DNA of 11,515 bases, taken from Rikenellaceae bacterium UBA1749. Its GTDB lineage: Bacteria > Bacteroidota > Bacteroidia > Bacteroidales > Rikenellaceae. Every line of letters begins with the position of its first letter. The stretch's first letter is position 1. This document shows positions 6,513 through 11,515 of this stretch, one piece after another. The translations under genes were made by a program, and so were the position numbers. The DNA lies in contig DCHP01000078.1 in NCBI GenBank assembly GCA_002315675.1, forward strand, positions 1,489 to 13,003, in the 5' to 3' direction. Under the pieces are notes generated by a model that worked only from the letters and a program-made list of their open reading frames with translations, was not told where the DNA came from and ran no database searches.

Positions 6513-6746
6513 TCAGAAATATTCGTTCTTTTTACTGATAACTATGTAGTTTTTTTCAACGTAATCAGAGATGAGTTCACTTAAGTCCTCACAGATGTGC
6601 TGTTCTTGCCAGTCTCTGATAAGTGATTCAAAATTGACAGCTGTGAGATAGCTTTTGACGATTTCAACAGCGTCATCATTGCTGATGCGGTTGCCGATGG
6701 CATACCCGGCGCCCCCAAAGAGCAGGGCCTTCAATAATTCGCTCAT
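6513..6746 (-). CDS. Hypothetical protein, 77 aa
   Basis: Not recognised. The N-terminus (MSELLKALLFGGAGYAIGN) is hydrophobic and Gly/Ala-rich with a small-residue spacing (GGAGxxxG) suited to helix packing or peripheral membrane contact. The rest (residues 23-77) is acidic and helical, ending YIVISKKNEYF. It lies between the 50-aa coiled-coil gene (24 nt upstream) and the membrane-protein gene (3 nt downstream), so it is a middle gene of the zincin operon. Confidence 0.7.
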   Translation of the reverse strand: MSELLKALLFGGAGYAIGNRISNDDAVEIVKSYLTAVNFESLIRDWQEQHICEDLSELISDYVEKNYIVISKKNEYF

Positions 6747-6770
6747 ATTCGGTTGATGGATGTGAGAATA

Positions 6771-6923
6771 TTACTTTTTTTGAGGTTCCCCTGTAGGCGA
6801 TAGGAACGCTTCAAGATTCTTGTTAAGTCTCTCGAGATTCTTGCTGATGTCCTTCAACTCGTCGGTGATGCTCTTCAGATTCATTGGGACGAGGTCGTAA
6901 AAATGTAATTCGGTGTTGGTCAT
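6771..6923 (-). CDS. Small coiled-coil protein, 50 aa
   Basis: A 51-codon ORF from ATG (6921-6923) to TAA (6771-6773) fits the gap between its neighbours, 23 nt after the zincin stop and 24 nt before the 77-aa gene. Residues 12-40 have a heptad-like pattern of Leu and Ile (MNLKSITDELKDISKNLERL, 14-33), which predicts an amphipathic or coiled-coil helix, followed by a short polar tail ending KK. It has no enzymatic motif. The regular spacing and coding-like composition argue that it is real. It may be a small oligomerising partner of the metallopeptidase. Confidence 0.65.
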   Translation of the reverse strand: MTNTELHFYDLVPMNLKSITDELKDISKNLERLNKNLEAFLSPTGEPQKK

Positions 6924-6946
6924 AAAACTTAATAGGTTATTATTGA

Positions 6947-8293
6947 TTATATGACAGTTAGCTTTATATTACTGCCTATGCTTATCAGATTGTCATACTT
7001 GAACTTTCGCCAGCCGTTTTTTTCTGTGTCAAAATAACGCTGCTCAATGAGGGCTTCAGAATTCTTTGCGGAAGTAACGACTGGAGATGTCGGAGGATCA
7101 AACAGATCAATCATCAGCGTTCCGACAGCATGGCGGAGTGTTCCATCAATCTTCCGGTAAGTGAACATGACTTCTGGATGCTGTCGCATTGCGAAATGCA
7201 CTTGAATTGCATTCTTGATTTGGGCATTGCTGAGATTTGGATTGCCGGCGATGAGGTCATTCTTGAAGGCATCAAGTCTGGTACGCTTTACTCTACAGAA
7301 CAGAACGGAACCTGATCCCGGAAGGGAGGAAATGTTTGTTTCTGCCGCTGCCATCATCTTCTTCAGATGGAAGAAAGCAACCTTTTCGTTTGCAGGATAG
7401 ACGGGATATACGAGATACCGATATGTCTTTGACTCCATCGCTTCGGGATCAATGACTGATGATATATTGGCATAGCTCGACAGCAGGAATTCTGCATCAC
7501 TCAAGTGATTGTCATACAGGTAATATCCGAATCCGTATGCTGCTATGAATCCTTTTTGTGTTTGTTTTTTTTGCACTTCGTTTATGGCGAGCTGCAGGGT
7601 TTGGGAAAGGTCGGAGAATACAGATGAACCTGAGCAGTTCTGCCCAACCAAATAATCCAGAAAAACGAGGGAACCGAATTCGGCCATGGGTTCTTCAGCA
7701 CAGGAGAATGTGGGATTCTTTCCGATACCAACGTTATGGAAGAAGGAATGCCAGTACTCGTGAATGAGGGTGTATGCCATCAGGCACATTGCCGTCACGG
7801 AATCTCCGCCCGCTGCGGCGTCGATGTTGTTCACATACAAGACAACCATGTTCCTGCCGCTGGCATCATGCCCGAATTCTCCCAGTACCGGTACGGGAAC
7901 CGGAACAGATGCGGAGGCAAGAATGCCTTCAAGTGCTTTCTTCTGGTCCGAGAAAGTGCCTATGATGTCCGAGTATTGCTCTGGACTCAGATTGCGATGG
8001 TCCGAGTCCTCCGGATTGAAGTCCGGACACTCCATTGCTGCATCGTTGATGATGCTGTCCGACAGTTGTTCGAGCTGTTCGATCTCCCTGCGGATCTCGT
8101 CGGGGTCCGGAACATTCAGCCTCGTCTTCTTTTCTCCCGAGAGGACAAGAGAGGTATGTGTCATGAGAGAGTCTATATTGAAGAACAGCTCCTTTTCAAG
8201 AAAGAGGGTCTTCGATGTGATATGGTCAATGAGTTTCTCTTCCCGGGAGGTCATTGCCCGGGTGGGGAATGAGGTGTCAATTGTGTATTTCAT
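6947..8293 (-). CDS. HExxH zinc metallopeptidase with C-terminal SH3-barrel domain, 448 aa
   Basis: LIHEYWHSFFH (177-187) contains a HExxH zinc-binding motif (H178, E179, H182) in a helix following the hydrophobic TAMCLMAYT. Eighteen residues after His182 comes EEPMAEFGSLVFLDYL (200-215), giving a glutamate third ligand (E200, E201 or E205) as in gluzincin-type enzymes. The N-terminal 130 residues are helical, with a charged stretch at 60-80, and end in a VPVPVPV linker (130-136). Residues about 335-448 look like an SH3-barrel domain of the DUF2693 type. That region has VMFTYRKIDGTLRHAVGTL (375-393) and YFDTEKNGWRKFKYDNLISI (420-439). This small domain is common as a stand-alone protein in Bacteroidales phages and mobile DNA, so fusion to a zincin is notable. 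There is no signal peptide, so it should be cytosolic. It heads a five-gene operon and shares its metal-site layout with the zincin at 10218-11504. Confidence 0.85.
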   Translation of the reverse strand: MKYTIDTSFPTRAMTSREEKLIDHITSKTLFLEKELFFNIDSLMTHTSLVLSGEKKTRLNVPDPDEIRREIEQLEQLSDSIINDAAMECPDFNPEDSDHRNLSPEQYSDIIGTFSDQKKALEGILASASVPVPVPVLGEFGHDASGRNMVVLYVNNIDAAAGGDSVTAMCLMAYTLIHEYWHSFFHNVGIGKNPTFSCAEEPMAEFGSLVFLDYLVGQNCSGSSVFSDLSQTLQLAINEVQKKQTQKGFIAAYGFGYYLYDNHLSDAEFLLSSYANISSVIDPEAMESKTYRYLVYPVYPANEKVAFFHLKKMMAAAETNISSLPGSGSVLFCRVKRTRLDAFKNDLIAGNPNLSNAQIKNAIQVHFAMRQHPEVMFTYRKIDGTLRHAVGTLMIDLFDPPTSPVVTSAKNSEALIEQRYFDTEKNGWRKFKYDNLISIGSNIKLTVI

Positions 8294-8455
8294 ATCCTGC
8301 TAAGTTGAATGTGTATATAATATAATACCACTGAATTGAGCATATCTTTCCCTCTATTTGAATATTTTCTGTTATACCTGAATAATATCCGAGAATACTT
8401 TCCTTTGGGGTTCTCCCAATCTTCAACAAGAAGCTGTCTTCCAGGGTTAAATTAT

Positions 8456-8516
8456 CGCGCCACAACAGTTAATATATAATAGTATAATTGTTATAGCGCG
8501 AGTTATTCAGAACGTT
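8456..8516. repeat. 61-bp element with 45-bp imperfect palindrome, copy 1
   Basis: CGCGCCACAAC (8456-8466) and GTTATAGCGCG (8490-8500) are inverted repeats matching at 9 of 11 positions around a 23-bp AT-rich centre. AACGTT follows 10 bp later at 8511-8516. Copy 2 at 8959-9019 has the same 45-bp palindrome length, the same right arm and AACGTT at the same distance. This copy lies 55 nt beyond the stop of the 85-aa gene. It could be a recombination or protein-binding site, or a transcript hairpin. Confidence 0.7.
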
Positions 8517-8570
8517 TGATATTAATAGCGGAAAATTGGAATGAACACACGATTGTGTATTCCAAAACTG

Positions 8571-8828
8571 CTATCTAATATTTGGACAGCCAGGGTTTAC
8601 CCATTCACAAGTTCTTCCGTCTTCAAGGTCGGCATAGAGTATATCCCCACACCAATACGCCCGTATGGCACGAAGACCATATGGAATACCTTCGAGGTGG
8701 TCGGCACCAGGGTAAACCTGTCCCGGTTTATATAACCGCAAATAGCAGTTATTCCACGTCTGACTGTCAATTTTAATAGGGCCACCTACGAATCTCTCGT
8801 ACTGTGCGGACCAGCCTGATTTTGCCAT
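8571..8828 (-). CDS. Hypothetical protein, 85 aa, in a repeat-flanked segment
   Basis: Not recognised. I chose the ATG at 8826-8828; the open frame extends upstream to another ATG (8853-8855) and a TTG (8904-8906), but the residues added look non-coding. The product is small and soluble, rich in Trp, Tyr, Gly and Pro. Its pattern is YERFVGGPIKI, LYKPGQVYPG, EGIPYGLRAIRAYW, then GDILYADLEDG and a Trp/Pro-rich end. It looks like a compact beta-rich domain. It stands alone between the two metallopeptidase operons, with one copy of a 61-bp palindromic element on each side, so it may travel or be regulated independently of them. Confidence 0.6.
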   Translation of the reverse strand: MAKSGWSAQYERFVGGPIKIDSQTWNNCYLRLYKPGQVYPGADHLEGIPYGLRAIRAYWCGDILYADLEDGRTCEWVNPGCPNIR

Positions 8829-8958
8829 AAAAAATGATTTTAATTTGTTAAACATTAAGAAATTGAGCGCATTGTTTCCACTGTCTGACTTATATATGAA
8901 GTCCAAAAATTGGTTTCAATCTTTCACCCATCGTAATATAAAAAAAACAGAAATAATA

Positions 8959-9019
8959 CGCGCCATAACTGTAAAAACTGTTTCGTTTACTTGTTATAGC
9001 GCGGAAAATAGGAAACGTT
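8959..9019. repeat. 61-bp element with 45-bp imperfect palindrome, copy 2
   Basis: CGCGCCATAAC (8959-8969) and GTTATAGCGCG (8993-9003) match as inverted repeats at 10 of 11 positions. An inner GTAAA/TTTAC pair (8971-8975 and 8985-8989) extends the stem, and AACGTT follows at 9014-9019. It lies 10 nt beyond the stop of the pseudo-AAA gene. On the minus strand a run of eight T (8940-8947) follows 11 nt after the stem, so it may also act as a terminator for that operon. Confidence 0.7.
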
Positions 9020-9029
9020 AGGAAGAAAA

Positions 9030-9449
9030 TTAAGGTTGATTTACAAAATTGTCAAATATTACGCTCCAACAATCAATAGGGACTATTGGAAATCTTGTTT
9101 CCAAAGCAATATTACGTGATGCTGGTGTAATAGCGATTGTAACAAATATACTTTCAGGGTCAGAGATATCGCATAGAGGAAGATAAAAGGAATCCAAGGA
9201 ATTACAAAAAGCCAAGATTCCTTGGAAAAAATCGTTCTCATTTATTTTCTCTATCCCGTAAATAAATAGAGCCCTTTTTGCACCTTCAAGGCTATTTGCT
9301 GAGTTTGTCAATAATTCACGAATCTGGTGACCATCAAGGCCAGAAACATTACAAACAGCTGTAGGTACTGGTAATTTGCTGAGACTATCTTTACACAGAT
9401 CAGTAAAGGAAGCGGGATTGTCACATAAAACATATAAAGAATTCTCCAT
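9030..9449 (-). CDS. AAA+-like protein without Walker A motif (pseudo-ATPase), 139 aa
   Basis: The segment order follows one AAA+ core. YVLCDNPASFTDLCKDSLSKL (6-26) stands in the P-loop and following-helix position but has no GKT/S. VCNVSGLDGHQIRELL (32-47) follows. RALFIYGIEKIN (59-70) sits at Walker B but lacks the Asp-Glu pair, and IFVTIAITPASRNIALETRFPIV (101-123) resembles sensor 1 and the Arg-finger region. ATP binding and hydrolysis are therefore unlikely; it could be a structural or adaptor subunit. I chose the ATG at 9449 because it begins directly before the first strand and lies 13 nt after the upstream stop. The earlier ATG (9503) would overlap the 148-aa gene by 41 nt and add 18 residues. 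It is the last gene of the operon headed by the zincin at 10218-11504. The AAA+ assignment is from pattern and moderately sure. Confidence 0.7.
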   Translation of the reverse strand: MENSLYVLCDNPASFTDLCKDSLSKLPVPTAVCNVSGLDGHQIRELLTNSANSLEGAKRALFIYGIEKINENDFFQGILAFCNSLDSFYLPLCDISDPESIFVTIAITPASRNIALETRFPIVPIDCWSVIFDNFVNQP

Positions 9450-9462
9450 GGGTGAAACGTGT

Positions 9463-9909
9463 TTAGTTATTCTCGTTATGCTTATCAAATGCTTTTTGGA
9501 CACGATAGGTTATTGCTCCAGATAAATCTCCAAATGTCCAATGTGTTCCTTCTATGAATCCATCGTATTTGATAAATAGATGATCTTTTTTTCCGTTATT
9601 CAACATAACTAGGAATTTTATCATTTCCTTGATTTCATTGTCTCTATTCTCATAAACATTCAGTGACTCTGACAAAAAGGACTCCATCTCTTCTTTGTAT
9701 TCGTAAAGTGGTTCCTTTAGCATATTCTTGGCATATGCCTCACAAATTGTGTAATAAGTGGTCCGAATAAGATTGATTAATAATTGACCATCTTTTGCCA
9801 TAGTCTCAACTTCTGGAAAAACGAATGAGTCATCGTTATATTCAAGACGATGTCCCTTCAGTATACCGTCAACCTCATTGAGGTATTTTTGAATTTGATC
9901 CTGAATCAT
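9463..9909 (-). CDS. Hypothetical protein, 148 aa
   Basis: Not recognised. The protein is mostly helical and acidic: an N-terminal helix (IQDQIQKYLNEVDGIL), a central hydrophobic helix (GQLLINLIRTTYYTICEAYA, 41-60), a long acidic helix about 68-103, and a C-terminal part with Trp and aromatic residues (GTHWTFGDL). It has no metal, nucleotide or membrane motif. It starts 12 nt after the zinc-ribbon gene and precedes the pseudo-AAA gene, so it belongs to the same transcription unit. Confidence 0.75.
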   Translation of the reverse strand: MIQDQIQKYLNEVDGILKGHRLEYNDDSFVFPEVETMAKDGQLLINLIRTTYYTICEAYAKNMLKEPLYEYKEEMESFLSESLNVYENRDNEIKEMIKFLVMLNNGKKDHLFIKYDGFIEGTHWTFGDLSGAITYRVQKAFDKHNENN

Positions 9910-9921
9910 ATATTAGTATTT

Positions 9922-10131
9922 CTAAAAAGTTAGTTTACTAATTTCATCTTTCTCATACACACCGCCACACCAATCGCAATTAACATTCTTTGACTGACAG
10001 GAAGGACAAATAATTGATTTTCTCTTGCATTGTTTGCATTGAAATGTTACAAATGGTGAAAATTCAACAAATGATTTTCCACAGATGTTGCAAGTGAGAT
10101 TCTCATTAATGATAAATGAAGATAAAGGCAT
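9922..10131 (-). CDS. Double zinc-ribbon protein, 69 aa
   Basis: Eight cysteines form four CxxC pairs: C14-C17, C32-C35, C42-C45 and C52-C55. They fit two zinc ribbons, the first probably using the first two pairs and the second the last two (CPSCQSKNVNCDWC). Such small ribbons usually serve in protein or nucleic-acid binding; nothing here indicates which. The gene follows the zincin by 86 nt and precedes the 148-aa gene by 12 nt. The 86-nt gap contains no TAnnTTTG-type promoter on the minus strand that I can find, so readthrough from the zincin is likely. Confidence 0.85.
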   Translation of the reverse strand: MPLSSFIINENLTCNICGKSFVEFSPFVTFQCKQCKRKSIICPSCQSKNVNCDWCGGVYEKDEISKLTF

Positions 10132-10217
10132 AATGTTATATTATTTGATTGGTTAATAATGGAAAAATTGGCAATTAGTATTGTTAAATGCTGTGTAATA
10201 TCATGTATATGTCAAAG

Positions 10218-11504
10218 TCAGCAAGTTCCATCAGGCTGCTTCCAATCTTCAAAGAGAATGTTGACAACATTCATGAACAGAGAAAAGCTGTTGTCCCGCT
10301 GTGACCAGTCGAAGGTCTTTACAGAAGACGAGAAGTCAACTACCTCTTTATAGTCATGCGGTATCCAGTTTGAAAACAATCTGTACTTCTCAATCCATTC
10401 AGGATTATCGAAGCCGAGGGTTGATGCCATGTCCTGTCCGTAACCATTCCCTTTTGGACCGATTTGACCTTTGGCATCCACAATGCATTTTGCAAGAGAA
10501 TATACGGGAGAAAGAACCGAGCCTTTCGCATGGAACAGAAAATACAGAGTTCCATATTCCGCAAAGGCTTCTTCGAGTTCCCTGACTGGAGTATATCCGG
10601 TATTGTTTACTGAATCATAATAGGCATGCATCAGCTCGTGAATATATGCATATGATAAAATGGCATCCGGATCAGGTTCAACCATTGTATTATTCGCATA
10701 CCTTTCAATTCTGTCTCTAAAAAGGTATATGCATGGCGACCCGGACAGATTATATCGCGGGCTGTAGAGGCCAAGAAGGGTGTCTTCAAAACGTTGGCTG
10801 TTGAGTCTCTCAATCAGATGGTCTATGACAGGATCTTCTTTTTCTCGTTTCAGTTTTTCAATAAAGTATTGGGTGTCAATAATGCAGAGATCGACGTTTC
10901 TATTGCAACGGAGTTCTGCAAAATTATAGAAGCCCTCGAAAGGCAGCCGGGTGCCTTCTATTTCAGAAAACAGAATCTTCTGATCTTCTGTCAGAGTGTA
11001 AATGCTCTCCGAGGATAATTCAGGTTCGGGATACTGCGAGGCAGCACCTATGGTTGATGCCATCTTGACAAATATCTCGGCGCACTCCTCGTCGGAAAAA
11101 CCGGAAAGTTGCCTGAAAAGTTCCGGCAGTGTTGGCTCGGATTCTTCCTTTGTCTGGAATTCACTGACTGTCAATGCTCCAAGCATGACACCATGGTCAG
11201 AAGTATTGAACGTCTGCCTAAGAAATTCCTCCAGCATGATTTTGGCTTCATGCATTTTTTGTCTGGCGTTTTCAGGCGACAATCCGCATTCCTCTTGCAA
11301 ATACGTTGAATATACTCCATCTCCCCTTTGTCCTGGCCGATTCCTGATTTCCTCAATCTTGCAGAGTTCTTCATCGGTAAGGTTTATACCCAGTCTGATC
11401 TGAAGGGCCTTCCGGTGGACCGGTCTCAATCCTTCTATCCAGACATTCAGACGTTTTTGGAATTGTACAATTTTGGTATTGGTTTCTTTTTTTACAATAG
11501 GCAT
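10218..11504 (-). CDS. HExxH zinc metallopeptidase, 428 aa
   Basis: YIHELMHAYYD (287-297) contains HExxH (H289, E290, H293), and ELEEAFAEYGTLYFL (309-323) supplies the downstream glutamate ligand (E311, E312 or E316). Both the 18-residue gap and the EExxAExG pattern match the zincin at 6947-8293, so the two enzymes are homologues. The N-terminal part (1-100) is basic and helical, with GVYSTYLQEECGLSPENARQ (63-82) that could be a small helical interaction domain. Residues 165-260 are a mixed domain before the active-site helix. There is no SH3 domain at the C-terminus and no signal peptide. The start has a GGAG ribosome-binding site at 11510-11513 (minus strand), 5 nt from the ATG, which is strong for this phylum. 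It leads an operon with a zinc-ribbon protein, a 148-aa protein and a pseudo-AAA protein. The true first gene may lie further upstream, outside the window. Confidence 0.85.
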   Translation of the reverse strand: MPIVKKETNTKIVQFQKRLNVWIEGLRPVHRKALQIRLGINLTDEELCKIEEIRNRPGQRGDGVYSTYLQEECGLSPENARQKMHEAKIMLEEFLRQTFNTSDHGVMLGALTVSEFQTKEESEPTLPELFRQLSGFSDEECAEIFVKMASTIGAASQYPEPELSSESIYTLTEDQKILFSEIEGTRLPFEGFYNFAELRCNRNVDLCIIDTQYFIEKLKREKEDPVIDHLIERLNSQRFEDTLLGLYSPRYNLSGSPCIYLFRDRIERYANNTMVEPDPDAILSYAYIHELMHAYYDSVNNTGYTPVRELEEAFAEYGTLYFLFHAKGSVLSPVYSLAKCIVDAKGQIGPKGNGYGQDMASTLGFDNPEWIEKYRLFSNWIPHDYKEVVDFSSSVKTFDWSQRDNSFSLFMNVVNILFEDWKQPDGTC

Positions 11505-11515
11505 ATCAGCTCCGG

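Noticed and set aside
7736..8303. Long plus-strand open frames (178-179 codons) opposite the zincin gene
   Set aside because: They are antisense shadows of the HExxH protein, with Ser/Arg- and His/Cys-rich composition and no motif. The minus-strand frame has clear domains.
8277..8465. 62-aa minus-strand ORF with a TTG start overlapping the zincin start
   Set aside because: It starts inside the palindromic repeat, overlaps the 448-aa gene by 17 nt, and its composition does not look like a protein. Chance ORF is more likely.
8456..8500. Invertible promoter flanked by inverted repeats
   Set aside because: The segment between the arms is only 23 bp, too short for known Bacteroides invertible promoters, and it holds no TAnnTTTG element.
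8829..8906. N-terminal extension of the 85-aa protein to a TTG start (111 aa)
   Set aside because: The extra residues look non-coding, the start would be a rare TTG, and an ATG sits directly before the compact domain.
8456..9019. Integron attC sites
   Set aside because: The arms do not fit RYYYAAC/GTTRRRY (they read CCAYAAC and GTTATAG), the palindrome is too short, and no integrase is present. The cassette-like layout is still reported as a finding.
9450..9503. Upstream ATG for the pseudo-AAA gene
   Set aside because: It would overlap the 148-aa gene by 41 nt; the added 18 residues do not belong to the AAA-like core, and the internal ATG is well placed.
11002..11403. 133-codon plus-strand frame opposite the 428-aa zincin
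   Set aside because: Ser/Cys-rich antisense shadow; the minus strand carries the conserved metallopeptidase.
1..11515. CRISPR array, IS element, tRNA or rRNA
   Set aside because: I saw no regularly spaced repeats, transposase motifs with terminal repeats, or structural RNA signatures on either strand.

Overview
The window looks like an accessory (island-type) stretch of a Bacteroidetes genome, probably order Bacteroidales. The evidence is Bacteroidetes-style promoter elements (TAnnTTTG), weak or absent Shine-Dalgarno sequences, a ClpP C-terminus of the type seen in that phylum, and a C-terminal SH3-barrel domain typical of small Bacteroidales phage and accessory proteins. I see no rRNA, tRNA, IS element or CRISPR array.

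Region 1 (1-3293, + strand). The C-terminal end of a ClpP-family serine peptidase is followed after 5 nt by a 174-aa protein of unknown function. A promoter then starts a three-gene operon: a 277-aa protein, a 418-aa protein and a 100-aa RyR-domain protein. The 418-aa protein is a proteasome/HslV-like Ntn-hydrolase with Thr right after Met1, Asp17 and a Lys33 equivalent. The 277-aa protein aligns with it end to end but has lost Asp17 and the Lys, so it looks like a non-catalytic paralogous subunit. This would be a two-subunit proteasome-like pair next to a RyR domain, a fold linked by comparative genomics to nucleotide-signalling conflict systems.

Region 2 (3298-5460, - strand, convergent with region 1). 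A 194-aa hypothetical protein lies downstream of a 496-aa protein with a C-terminal TIR domain that keeps a plausible catalytic Glu. RyR and TIR genes thus sit side by side, which suggests an immune or stress-response module.

Region 3 (5461-5914) is a scar. It holds a promoter for the TIR gene, a short remnant of an unidentified reading frame, and a degraded second copy of the 3' end of the 174-aa gene (94 of 108 bases identical). The two copies are direct repeats bracketing the whole proteasome-like/RyR/TIR block, so the block may have been inserted or may be excisable.

Region 4 (5915-8293, - strand) is a tight five-gene operon: a HExxH zinc metallopeptidase with a C-terminal SH3 domain, a 50-aa coiled-coil peptide, a 77-aa protein, a 65-aa two-TM membrane protein, and a 128-aa protein resembling an isolated FtsZ/tubulin C-terminal domain.

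Region 5 (8456-9019) is a short gene (85 aa) between two copies of a 61-bp element, each with a 45-bp imperfect palindrome. Region 6 (9030-11504, - strand) is a second operon headed by a zincin with the same metal-motif spacing, followed by a double zinc-ribbon protein, an unknown 148-aa protein and an AAA+-like protein that lacks a Walker A motif.

Overall the window is unusually rich in peptidase-like genes: ClpP, a proteasome-like pair and two zincins, with signalling and partner domains (RyR, TIR, zinc ribbon, pseudo-AAA, FtsZ-C-like) between them. The functional links are inferred from sequence motifs and gene order.
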